From DAONDQ01 sp035402645 (GTDB lineage: Bacteria > Cloacimonadota > Cloacimonadia > Cloacimonadales > DAONDQ01): 35,164 nucleotides of DNA. Made by a program: the position numbers and the translations under genes. Position 1 is the stretch's first letter. Every line of letters starts with the position of its first letter. Shown here piece after piece: positions 27,406 through 35,000 of the stretch. Under the pieces are notes generated by a model. The model did not search any database. It had not been told where the DNA came from and saw nothing but the letters and a program-made list of their open reading frames with translations. The stretch is taken from positions 1-35,164 of the forward strand of contig DAONDQ010000016.1 in the NCBI GenBank assembly GCA_035402645.1, given 5' to 3'.

Positions 27406-28964
27406 TATTTCGCCACGGCTATTTGTCTTGTTTCACGAATGACAGTTACTTTGATCTGTCCCGGATACTGCATTTCCTTCTCGATCTTGGAAGCAATATC
27501 TGTGGCAATGAACACAGTCTGGTTATCATCGACCGTTGTTGGTTCCACGATGATGCGTAATTCACGTCCAGCCTGGATCGCATATGATTTATTCACGCCT
27601 TCGATGGAGTTGGCAATTTCTTCCAACTTTGCCAGGCGCTGCATATAAGTTTCAAGCATTTCACGACGGGCACCGGGTCTTGCACCGGATATAGCATCGG
27701 ATGCCTGTGCAAGCGCTGCATATATGGAAGTGGGTTCCACTTCCTCATGATGCGCTTCGATGGCATTCACGATGATCTTGCTTTCGCCGTTCTTTCTTGC
27801 GATGTTTGCGCCAAGTGCCGCATGTGAACCGTCAAACTCATGATCAATGGCTTTCCCTATGTCATGAAGCAGACCGGCACGGCGTGCAACTTCCTGGTCC
27901 ATTCCCAATTCCACCGCAAGGATACCACATATCCAAGCAGCTTCGATTGAATGCTGAAGTACATTCTGTCCGTAGCTTGTACGGTAATGCAGACGACCGA
28001 GCAGTTTCACAAGGTTTGGGGAAATTGTATGTATATTGGTTTCAAGCAAGGCTTTCTCGCCAATCTTGATCAAATTCTCGTCCATTTCCTTACGGGTCTT
28101 CTCAAGGACTTCCTCGATTCTTCCGGGATGGATACGACCATCGAGAATGAGCTTCTCAAGGCTAAGTCGGGCGATCTCACGTCTCACAGGATCAAAGCAG
28201 GAAAGCACAACTGCCTCTGGTGTGTCATCGATGATCAGGTCAACACCCGATGCCTTTTCAAAGGCTCTGATGTTTCTACCTTCACGACCGATGATTCTGC
28301 CTTTCATTTCATCATTGGGCAGGGAAACGACCGACACGGTTGTCTCTGATACATGATCAACCGCCATGCGTTGAATTGCATTTGAAAGAATCTCGGCAGC
28401 CTTCGTATTGGCATCCAGCTTCATCTGTTCAATCAACTGGCGGACATCTGTAGCAGCCTGTATCTTAGCAGTTCCAATCAATTCATTACGCAGTAACTGG
28501 AGAGCTTCATCTCTTGTCATGCCGGCGATATCAGATAATTTATCACGTTGTTCCTGGATTGTTCTATCAAGTTCTTCCTTCTTGAACTGAACTTCATCTT
28601 CCTTGACCTTGAAGTCTTTCTCGATTTCCATGAGATTAACTTCCTTTTTATCCAAGGCTTCGCTACGCTTATCCAAGCTCAGGGCTCGGTCAGTATAGCG
28701 TTTCTCCATCGCTCGGAGTTCTTTCTGCCTTTCCTTGATTTCGTCTTCATAAACATTCTTCTTCCGATACCACTCATCCTTGGCTTCAAGGATCACCTGC
28801 TTCTTCTGGGTCTCAGCTTCAACCTTGGTATCTTCAAGAATCTTGCTGGCTAATTGCTTGGCATTCGCGATTTGATAAAAGGCTTTGTTCTTTAAAAGAA
28901 AATAAATAATGACTGCGATAAGCAGACCGACGATCACGCCGATCATTATATATGTAAGTTGCAT
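27405..28964 (-). CDS. rny: Ribonuclease Y
   Basis: The 519-aa membrane-anchored endoribonuclease starts mRNA decay. It has an N-terminal transmembrane helix (5-24), a long charged coiled coil (about 30-150), a KH domain with GRIIGREGRNIRAFE (222-236) and an HD domain with H338 and H367-D368 ('LLHDIGK'). Order and length match the family exactly. The start at 28964 follows the 6S-like RNA, with GAGG in the preceding bases. It overlaps the next gene by one base. Confidence 0.97.
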   Translation of the reverse strand: MQLTYIMIGVIVGLLIAVIIYFLLKNKAFYQIANAKQLASKILEDTKVEAETQKKQVILEAKDEWYRKKNVYEDEIKERQKELRAMEKRYTDRALSLDKRSEALDKKEVNLMEIEKDFKVKEDEVQFKKEELDRTIQEQRDKLSDIAGMTRDEALQLLRNELIGTAKIQAATDVRQLIEQMKLDANTKAAEILSNAIQRMAVDHVSETTVSVVSLPNDEMKGRIIGREGRNIRAFEKASGVDLIIDDTPEAVVLSCFDPVRREIARLSLEKLILDGRIHPGRIEEVLEKTRKEMDENLIKIGEKALLETNIHTISPNLVKLLGRLHYRTSYGQNVLQHSIEAAWICGILAVELGMDQEVARRAGLLHDIGKAIDHEFDGSHAALGANIARKNGESKIIVNAIEAHHEEVEPTSIYAALAQASDAISGARPGARREMLETYMQRLAKLEEIANSIEGVNKSYAIQAGRELRIIVEPTTVDDNQTVFIATDIASKIEKEMQYPGQIKVTVIRETRQIAVAK

Positions 28965-28984
28965 TGTTACCTCTTGGTTCTATT

Positions 28985-29153
28985 AACCCGCGATACCGTG
29001 TATGCTTGTCACTGATGAACCTTTTTTCAAAGTGGGTATCTACCTTATCGGCTTTACCAATCCGGATCGAACCCGGCTTAGGTGCCACCGGAGGCGCGAT
29101 TCCCTCATCAAGCGTGGTTCTTAATACAGAACATAACACGAGTACCGCAGGAG
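28985..29153 (-). ncRNA. ssrS: 6S RNA-like structured RNA downstream of zapA
   Basis: The 190 bp between zapA and rny carry no gene, but read on the minus strand the ends pair along about 18 bp: the strand from 29151-29132 (CCTGCGGTACTCGTG...) with 29004-28987 (CATACACGGTATCGCGGG), allowing G-U pairs and two bulged bases. Inside, TGATGA/TCATCA and further pairing enclose a GC-rich apical part with GCC-TCCGGT-GGC and CCGG-N7-CCGG hairpins. Size (about 170 nt), end pairing and position next to zapA match 6S RNA, which binds the housekeeping RNA polymerase holoenzyme. Identity as 6S is inferred from context and shape, not from a sequence match. Confidence 0.55.
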
Positions 29154-29154
29154 A

Positions 29155-29439
29155 TTAAATATCATTATCCGAAATAAAGGTGGAAATCAGTTTATTGAGA
29201 CAGTCGATTTCCTCTTTCAGGGAAACATTTGCGTCCTGAAGATCGATCAGCTGCTCTGAAATATTCAGTGAATTCAGTATCAGCAGCTTATTCTGATCGA
29301 GTATATCATACTTGTCATTCAACTCTTCCAACTGGTTGTTGAGAGATTTGGCAATACGTATGATCTTGTCAGGATCATCTCCTCTCAGTTTGAATTTGCG
29401 ACCGTAAATTTCAACTTCGACTGATTTCATCAAATTCAT
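29155..29439 (-). CDS. zapA: Cell division protein ZapA
   Basis: The 94-aa protein has the ZapA pattern: an N-terminal beta segment (SVEVEIYGRKFKLRGDDPDKI), then a long helix that dimerises as a coiled coil. ZapA bundles FtsZ at the division ring. The start overlaps the stop of the upstream coiled-coil gene by four bases (ATGA); a second ATG three codons in (29430) is also possible. The 6S-like RNA follows. Confidence 0.88.
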   Translation of the reverse strand: MNLMKSVEVEIYGRKFKLRGDDPDKIIRIAKSLNNQLEELNDKYDILDQNKLLILNSLNISEQLIDLQDANVSLKEEIDCLNKLISTFISDNDI

Positions 29440-29759
29440 TTTTCGGTAAACGGCAATAACTCATCGATCTTGGCAGAAAGATCATTGTCCAACTCTTCGA
29501 ATTTATTGATGAGATCGAACATATCCTCGTTCTTTGTTTCCAAGTCCGATAATTGTGTTGATGTCTCCTGCAGTTGATTGTTCTTTTCTTCCAACTGCCT
29601 TGTCAATTGAGCTTCCCTTTCCCTGGAAGCGGCAAGCTCTGTCTTCAAACTTGTATATTCTTTTTCCATCCTGTCGTATTGCTTCTTCATATCGGCATAG
29701 CTGTCGATTAGTTTCTGTATCTTTTCCTGCAAGCTGATAGTGGGTTTCATTTCATTCAT
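29436..29759 (-). CDS. Small coiled-coil protein between pheT and zapA
   Basis: The 107-aa protein is charged and almost entirely heptad-patterned (about residues 8-75: 'IQKLIDSYADMKKQYDRM' onward), with no membrane segment or signal. The last 30 residues (FDLINKFEELDNDL...) are helical and acidic. Being coupled to zapA by overlapping stop and start, it may be a ZapB-like partner or other division-associated factor. This is inference from position; I do not recognise the family. Confidence 0.8.
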   Translation of the reverse strand: MNEMKPTISLQEKIQKLIDSYADMKKQYDRMEKEYTSLKTELAASREREAQLTRQLEEKNNQLQETSTQLSDLETKNEDMFDLINKFEELDNDLSAKIDELLPFTEK

Positions 29760-29762
29760 ACG

Positions 29763-32168
29763 TCACCTCATTTCTATTTGGAATTTCTTGATAAGATTAT
29801 CGATTACTTTGTTGATAATCATATCGACAGCTTCATCAGTCAAGGTTTTTTCATCCGAGCCGATGATGATGTTCATACTGACACTATGCCACCCTTCTTT
29901 GAACTGCTTGCCCTGGTAAACATCGAATAGTTCAACCGATTTCAGCAGTTCCCTGTTGGTTGCTCGGATTTCCTCCATCACTGATCCAATAGGTATGGAA
30001 CGGGAAATAAGAAATGAAAGGTCTCTCTGGACAGTGGGGAATTTTGCGATTTCACGGTATTGTATCGCTGACTTGGGCATTGCCGCAAGCAGGTCATCCG
30101 CACTGAAATCCAATATCCATGCATCCTGTTTGAAATCCGTTACTTCAAGGTCGAATTCAGCCAGTATCTTCGGGTCAAGTTTTCCGAAAGAGCCAAGACA
30201 AACATCATTTTTCCAAACGTCCAGGGCACTTCCATTCAGGTAATATGGTTCACATGAATTGGTATATTCGCATCCTTCGATATGGAGAAGGGCAAGCATA
30301 TCATCGACAATACCCTTCATCTCATAGAAATCAAATCCGGCAGGTTTATCCTTCCAATGCATGGAATGAGTTTTGCCTGTGACAAAACCGGTGAGCCTGT
30401 AAGGTTCGAATGCAAATCCATCCTTCTTCTGCATGAATATCTTATTCAATTCGAAGAACTTGATGTCATCTTCCCCATGATTGATATTATATACTGCGTT
30501 GCGAATCAACTGCGGTATCATCGTGGAACGCATGATACTGGCATTCCCCGCCTGGGGGTTCAAAATCTTTACGGTATTGCTGCGTTTGTCTGTTTCAGGA
30601 ATACGCAACTTACCTACATATTCGGGGTCACTGAAACTGGTGTTGAGTACTTCGAAGAATCCAATGGATACGAAGAAATCCTTCATTTTCCTGTGAAGAT
30701 AGAACTTATCCCAATTCATGACATCGGGCTGTCGTTCCTTCTCTTCCTTCGGATTATATCCATAAAGACGAATGATCTCTTCGATCAGATCCGCTTCTCT
30801 TGTCAGATCCTTCCTGTAATCGGGCACTTCAAACAGTAAAGCACCCTTCTCTTCACCCTTGAACGTTAATCCCAAAGCCTGCAGATAGAATACGATCGTC
30901 GAATTGTCTATCGAAATGGCAAGCAGGCTGCGGACTCTCTCCGGTCTTAGCCTTACCGTCCATGTCGGCTTCGGATTGGGATAACTGTCCAACGCTCCGG
31001 CACATAATTCACCACCGGCAACAGCGAGTATCAGTTCTGCTGCGCGCAAACTTACTTCCTCTGCCTTTTCAGCAGAAAGATTTCTTTCAAAGCGATAGGA
31101 TGAATCCGTGAATATATGATGCCTGTTAGAAGTCCTGCGTATCGTGGCATAGTCGAAGCAGGCTGCTTCCAGGATGATATTTCTTGTGGATTCAGTGATG
31201 TGGGATAAACCTCCCCCTATCACTCCGGCAAGTGCGCTGGGTTTCTTGCCATCGGCAATGACAAGGTCATCCGTTGTCAGTTCATAGGTCTTTCCGTCAA
31301 GAGCCGGGAATACTTCTTTTTCAGTGGCTCTCCTGACAACGATTTTGTGCTCCTGGAGATTGTCATAGTCAAATGCATGAAGCGGATGTCCCATCTCGAA
31401 CATAACGAAATTAGTCACATCCACGACATTGTTGATAGGTCGGGAACCTATGGCGATCAAATGTCTCTTCAGCCAGTCCGGTGATTCCTTTATCTCCACA
31501 TTTCGAATCATTCGGGCTAAGTAGCGTGGACAACCTTCGGCGTCCCGATTCTCCAGTTGCAGGTATTTTTCAATTGGTTCATGCTGGGGTAATTGTGGTT
31601 TGGCGGGTAAATGCAATGGCTTCTGCAGCAGAGCGGAAAGGTCACGGGCAATGCCAATCATGCCAAGCAAATCGGCACGATTGGGTGTGATTTCCACTTC
31701 AATGACTGCATCGGATAAATCCAGGTAATCAACGATACTGACTCCCAGTGGTGCATCGGAAGGCAATTCCAATATCCCGCTGTGATCCTCAGAGATGCCG
31801 AGTTCCCTTTCAGAACAGATCATGCCGTAGGATTCGACTCCTCTCAACTTGACCTTCTTCAGGACGATCTCGCCTATCTTTGTGCCGATGGGTGCAAAAG
31901 CTACCTTGAGCCCTTCCCTGCAGTTTGGCGCACCGCAGACCACATCGACCTGTTCATGACCTGAATTGACCACACAATGTGAAAGGTGGTCGGAACCTTC
32001 TATCTTCTCGCAGCGAAGTATTTCGGCTACAACAACCGGATGAATATCATCACCCTTTTGTTCCACCGCTTCCACTTCGATTCCTGCGAATGTCAGCTTA
32101 TCTTCCAGGTCTTTCAACCCGAAATTGATATCAATATATTCTTTCAGCCATTTAACACTGATTTGCAT
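29763..32168 (-). CDS. pheT: Phenylalanine-tRNA ligase beta subunit
   Basis: The 801-aa subunit has the full bacterial architecture: an N-terminal tRNA-binding/EMAP-II-like domain ('VVVAEILRCEKIEGSDHL', 'VVCGAPNCREGLKVAFAP'), B3/B4 editing domain, B5 ('IEEIIRLYGYNP') and a C-terminal anticodon-binding FDX-ACB domain ('KFPTVQRDLSFLISRSI', 'LFDVYQGK'). Together with PheS it forms the alpha2-beta2 synthetase. It starts 71 bp after pheS, and a hairpin lies in that gap. Confidence 0.97.
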   Translation of the reverse strand: MQISVKWLKEYIDINFGLKDLEDKLTFAGIEVEAVEQKGDDIHPVVVAEILRCEKIEGSDHLSHCVVNSGHEQVDVVCGAPNCREGLKVAFAPIGTKIGEIVLKKVKLRGVESYGMICSERELGISEDHSGILELPSDAPLGVSIVDYLDLSDAVIEVEITPNRADLLGMIGIARDLSALLQKPLHLPAKPQLPQHEPIEKYLQLENRDAEGCPRYLARMIRNVEIKESPDWLKRHLIAIGSRPINNVVDVTNFVMFEMGHPLHAFDYDNLQEHKIVVRRATEKEVFPALDGKTYELTTDDLVIADGKKPSALAGVIGGGLSHITESTRNIILEAACFDYATIRRTSNRHHIFTDSSYRFERNLSAEKAEEVSLRAAELILAVAGGELCAGALDSYPNPKPTWTVRLRPERVRSLLAISIDNSTIVFYLQALGLTFKGEEKGALLFEVPDYRKDLTREADLIEEIIRLYGYNPKEEKERQPDVMNWDKFYLHRKMKDFFVSIGFFEVLNTSFSDPEYVGKLRIPETDKRSNTVKILNPQAGNASIMRSTMIPQLIRNAVYNINHGEDDIKFFELNKIFMQKKDGFAFEPYRLTGFVTGKTHSMHWKDKPAGFDFYEMKGIVDDMLALLHIEGCEYTNSCEPYYLNGSALDVWKNDVCLGSFGKLDPKILAEFDLEVTDFKQDAWILDFSADDLLAAMPKSAIQYREIAKFPTVQRDLSFLISRSIPIGSVMEEIRATNRELLKSVELFDVYQGKQFKEGWHSVSMNIIIGSDEKTLTDEAVDMIINKVIDNLIKKFQIEMR

Positions 32169-32189
32169 GATATACCTGCGTTTTGTGAA

Positions 32190-32230
32190 GTAAGATTCCC
32201 TACCCCTGTGGAGTAAGATTCCAATCTTAC
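32190..32230. repeat. Alternative-pairing hairpin in the pheS-pheT gap
   Basis: GTAAGATT occurs at 32190-32197 and 32213-32220, and its complement AATCTTAC at 32223-32230. The single complement can pair with either copy, giving a tight 2-base-loop hairpin or a larger one. There is no T-run to make a terminator. It could set transcript stability between pheS and pheT. Confidence 0.45.
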
Positions 32231-32239
32231 TATTTCTGT

Positions 32240-33262
32240 TTACTTAAACTGACGTAAAAACCGCAAGTCATTCTCGAACAACAGCCTGATATCAGGCAAG
32301 TTGTACTTCAGCATTGCGATACGGTCAATTCCCAAACCAAATGCAAAACCCGAATAACGTTCCGGGTCTATTCCCAGTATTTCAAAAACATTGGGATCCA
32401 CCATTCCGGCTCCACCCATTTCCAGCCAACCGCTGCCCTTGCATATCCTGCAGCCTCTTCCTCCGCAACTGACACAACTGATGTCAATCTCGGCACTGGG
32501 CTCGGTGAAGGGGAAGAAATGCGGTCTGAATCTTGATTTGATATCCGGACCGAACATCTTCACGGCAAACTGGTTCAGGGTATCCCTCAGGTCGGCAAAC
32601 GTGATGCCCTCATCCACGACCAATGCTTCCACCTGGTGGAATACTGGAGAATGAGAAGCATCCAGTTTATCGTTCCTGTAGCATCTTCCGGGAGAGATGA
32701 TGCGAATGGGCGGCTTGAAGCCTTCCATCGTTCTCACCTGCACTGTGGAAGTCTGCGTCCTGAGCAGCGTACTCTCCGTAATGAAGAAGGTATCTGCCAG
32801 GTTACGGGATGGATGATCCTTCGGTGTATTCAGAGCGTCAAAGTTATGGAACTGGTCTTCCACATCGAATCCTTCGGCAATCTCAAAGCCGAGACTGATG
32901 AAATTGTCCTCGATCTCACGCCAGACCTGGGTCAGGGGATGCAAAGCCCCCCTGTCATTCCGGCGTCCGGGAAGCGTCAGGTCAAGCCTGGATGCTTCCT
33001 GTCTGCGGACATATTCCTTCTCGACCAGTGATTTTTCCTGCAGGTCGATGAGTTCTTCCACTTCCTTCTTTGCTTCGTTGATGATTGCCCCGAAAGCGGG
33101 ACGTTCCTCTTGCGGCAACTCTCTCAGGCGTTTCAGGAAATCAGTGATCTGGCTGTTCTTGCCCAGGTACTTCGATTTCAGGTTCGCAAGATCTGGCAGA
33201 GTTGTTGCAGAGCGAATCTCATCACGAGCTATTTGAATTGTTTGCTCCAGTTGTTTTTGCAC
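32240..33262 (-). CDS. pheS: Phenylalanine-tRNA ligase alpha subunit
   Basis: The 340-aa catalytic subunit of class II PheRS has an N-terminal coiled coil, then 'FDALNTPKDHPSRNLADTFF', motif 2 'HSPVFHQVEALVVDEG' and motif 3 'FGLGIDRIAMLKYNLPDIR'. It also shows 'HFFPFTEPSAEIDISC' followed by a four-cysteine cluster (CVSCGGRGCRIC), seen in many bacterial PheS. The start at 33262 lies directly after rplT. Confidence 0.97.
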   Translation of the reverse strand: MQKQLEQTIQIARDEIRSATTLPDLANLKSKYLGKNSQITDFLKRLRELPQEERPAFGAIINEAKKEVEELIDLQEKSLVEKEYVRRQEASRLDLTLPGRRNDRGALHPLTQVWREIEDNFISLGFEIAEGFDVEDQFHNFDALNTPKDHPSRNLADTFFITESTLLRTQTSTVQVRTMEGFKPPIRIISPGRCYRNDKLDASHSPVFHQVEALVVDEGITFADLRDTLNQFAVKMFGPDIKSRFRPHFFPFTEPSAEIDISCVSCGGRGCRICKGSGWLEMGGAGMVDPNVFEILGIDPERYSGFAFGLGIDRIAMLKYNLPDIRLLFENDLRFLRQFK

Positions 33263-33264
33263 GA

Positions 33265-33621
33265 TTAAGCGAGAGCTCCCTTGGCAAGTTCAACCAGCTT
33301 GGCAAATGCATCAGGATCATGCCATGCAAGGTGTGCCAGTACTTTACGGTTGATATCGACATTGGCTTTGTGCAATCCATTGATGAACTTGCTGTAGCTC
33401 AAATCATGAATATGACAGCCGGCATTGATTCTGATGATCCAAAGACGACGGAAGTCTCTCTTTTTCGCTTTACGGTCACGGAATGCATATCCCCAACCTT
33501 TTTCCACAGTCTGACGGGCAGTCACGTACAAACGGCGACGTGCACCGAAATATCCCTTAGCAGCTTTTAAATATTTTTTCCTTCTTGCATGGGAAGCTAC
33601 ATTATTTGTTGCTCTTGGCAT
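33265..33621 (-). CDS. rplT: Ribosomal protein L20
   Basis: The 118-aa basic protein matches bacterial L20 throughout: 'RRKKYLKAAKGYFGARRRLY', 'GYAFRDRKAKKRDFRRLWI', 'FINGLHKANVDINRK'. L20 binds 23S rRNA early in 50S assembly and, in several bacteria, represses its own operon by binding the infC leader. It lies 13 bp after rpmI and 2 bp before pheS. Confidence 0.97.
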   Translation of the reverse strand: MPRATNNVASHARRKKYLKAAKGYFGARRRLYVTARQTVEKGWGYAFRDRKAKKRDFRRLWIIRINAGCHIHDLSYSKFINGLHKANVDINRKVLAHLAWHDPDAFAKLVELAKGALA

Positions 33622-33634
33622 GTTTCACTCCTTC

Positions 33635-33829
33635 CTATACGTTCAACAGTCTCTTGATTCTCGGTGCATCCACTGTGGCGACGATTTCGCCCTGGCGCAG
33701 ATTGCGTTTCAGAGAAGGAGACTTCTTGGTTTTAATATGAGCTGCTTTGGCATGATGTCTTTTGATCTTGCCGTTGGCTGTGATCGTAAATCGTTTCGCC
33801 GTAGCTCTATGCGTTTTGATCTTCGGCAT
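33635..33829 (-). CDS. rpmI: Ribosomal protein L35
   Basis: The start is MPKIKTHRATAKRF at 33829, with AGGAGG six bases upstream; the open frame reaching 33889 is not the real start. The 64-aa protein has the L35 pattern ('TANGKIKRHHAKAAH', 'KKSPSLKRNLRQ'). It sits between infC and rplT, as in most bacteria. Confidence 0.96.
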   Translation of the reverse strand: MPKIKTHRATAKRFTITANGKIKRHHAKAAHIKTKKSPSLKRNLRQGEIVATVDAPRIKRLLNV

Positions 33830-33880
33830 TATTCCTCCTGTATTTATTACATTATGCTCTTTATCTTCGTTTGCTTCCGC

Positions 33881-33915
33881 AACTTTCAACTTTTAACTTT
33901 TAACTTTTAACTTTT
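33881..33915. repeat. Tandem AACTTTT heptamer repeat between infC and rpmI
   Basis: Five 7-bp units (AACTTTC then AACTTTT four times) lie just beyond the infC stop. Related AT-rich heptamer tracts occur at 20104-20135 and 35134-35164. Confidence 0.8.
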
Positions 33916-33919
33916 AATT

Positions 33920-34765
33920 CTACACCAGGTCCGGGTCTATATCCTTGCTCTCGCTCTTTTTCTTGGGTTGTTCGGGCTTGGATTCATCCTCTTCGACAGG
34001 TTCTGGTTTCGGTTCTTCTGCGGCAGTCTTTTTGGAAGATTTTGTTTTCTTCACTTCCACGGGAGTTTCAGCAGGTTCTTCTTCCGTATGGGCTTTCTTC
34101 TTTGTCTTGACTGGAGCAGCGATGATTTCTTCTTCCGGTTCATCCTGCTGAACATCAGCAATGGCTTCTTCTGATGGCGGAATGATCTGGGGTTCCAGTT
34201 TGGCGATGATCTTATCGATATCCTTCTTCGGGGATATGATCATCATGAGAAGATTCTTTTCAGCGACTGGCTGGGAATCCACATCAGAGATGTAAGCCAG
34301 GTCGGCAGCCAATCTTTCGAGAATGGAGTAACCGAGTTCCTTGTGCGCCATCTGGCGTCCGCGGAATTTCACTGTGAATTTTACTTTGTTATGTTGTTTC
34401 AGGAAGCGGGTTGCATTATTCTTCTTGAAGTTATAGTCATGTTCTTCGGTGCTCGGACCGAACTTGATTTCCTTGACCTGCACTTCATGCTGTTTTTTGC
34501 GTGCTTCCTTCACTTTCTTTTCTTTCTGGTAGTAGTATTTACTGAAATCCATGATCCGACATACAGGTGGTTCAGCAGTGGGAGAAATTTCCACAAGGTC
34601 GAGTTCAGCCTTTTCAGCCATTTTCAAAGCTTCGCTAACCTTCACAATACCTACCTGATGTCCGTCGGCATCAATCAAACGCACCTGATCAACCGTGATC
34701 TGGCGGTTAATACGCTCTTTCGGCACGACTTCCTTCGTCTTTGCCTTGCCTTTTCGAATCCGGAT
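33920..34765 (-). CDS. infC: Translation initiation factor IF-3 with long C-terminal extension
   Basis: The IF3 body is clear: 'RINRQITVDQVRLIDADGHQVG', 'LDLVEISPTAEPPVCRIMDF', 'VKEIKFGPSTEEHDYNFK', 'VKFTVKFRGRQMAHKELG'. The first ATG-like or GTG codon in frame (GTG 34726) would cut into the N-terminus. A strong AAGGAGG at 34780-34774 instead points to ATC at 34765 (8-base spacer) or ATA at 34768 (5 bases), giving an N-terminus (M)RIRKGKAKTKEVV like that of other IF3 proteins. ATT at 34759 is also in frame. About 85 residues after the usual end form an acidic, Lys/Pro/Glu-rich tail, making 281 aa against about 180 normally. IF3 discriminates against non-AUG starts, so this start suggests autoregulation. 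Confidence 0.9.
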   Translation of the reverse strand: MRIRKGKAKTKEVVPKERINRQITVDQVRLIDADGHQVGIVKVSEALKMAEKAELDLVEISPTAEPPVCRIMDFSKYYYQKEKKVKEARKKQHEVQVKEIKFGPSTEEHDYNFKKNNATRFLKQHNKVKFTVKFRGRQMAHKELGYSILERLAADLAYISDVDSQPVAEKNLLMMIISPKKDIDKIIAKLEPQIIPPSEEAIADVQQDEPEEEIIAAPVKTKKKAHTEEEPAETPVEVKKTKSSKKTAAEEPKPEPVEEDESKPEQPKKKSESKDIDPDLV

Positions 34766-34797
34766 TATAGCAGCCTCCTTATGGTTATCTTGAACAT

Positions 34798-34824
34798 AAA
34801 AAAAGGGCGGAATAAATTCCGCCC
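34798..34824 (-). terminator. Attenuator terminator upstream of infC
   Basis: On the minus strand GGGCGGAA-TTTA-TTCCGCCC (34824-34805) is followed by a run of seven T (34804-34798). It lies only about 18 bases before the infC Shine-Dalgarno, so it would stop transcription ahead of the operon unless antitermination occurs. Confidence 0.88.
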
Positions 34825-35000
34825 GCTTTATACAAATACGTTGTACATCTAAACTCAGACCTTACTGATATCTCAAGGAACCGTAAGGTAGAAGCGGACA
34901 GCTTCTTTACTCTGATACCAAGAAGATGTAGCTCTGCAATACCGTCAAGAGTTTTATGGAACGCTGTTTTTTAAACAGTGCTATGTGGTCTTTAAGACCA
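34821..35000 (-). promoter_or_regulatory. infC-rpmI-rplT operon leader with antiterminator
   Basis: On the minus strand GTCCGCTT (34899-34892) can pair with AAGCGGGC (34828-34821), which overlaps the 5' arm of the attenuator; forming this helix would break the terminator. The same strand can instead fold into GAAGC-TGTCC-GCTTC (34905-34891), freeing the terminator. A hairpin ACCTTAC/GTAAGGT (34889-34859) and, further up, CTGTTT/AAACAG (34978-34964) and TGGTC-TTAAA-GACCA (35000-34986) lie in the leader. This is the layout of the L20- or IF3-controlled leaders; which ligand acts here is inference. No T-box ('GGGTGG') is visible. Confidence 0.6.

Noticed and set aside
29050..29090. Sequence resembling a tRNA T-arm (GGTTCGATCC) inside the zapA-rny gap
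   Set aside because: The flanking stem is only CCGG/CCGG and no acceptor, D or anticodon arms can be formed around it; it is part of the larger RNA fold.
28834..29139. A 101-aa minus-strand frame across the zapA-rny gap
   Set aside because: It overlaps rny in another frame and its sequence comes from the structured RNA; no ribosome binding site supports it.
33620..34852. Plus-strand frames of 68 to 169 aa opposite infC and rpmI
   Set aside because: They are antisense shadows of well-identified ribosomal and IF3 genes, rich in Phe/Ser as expected from antisense of Lys/Glu-rich coding.
34821..35000. T-box riboswitch ahead of the infC/pheST operon
   Set aside because: No T-box consensus or specifier stem was visible; the leader fits a simpler attenuator.
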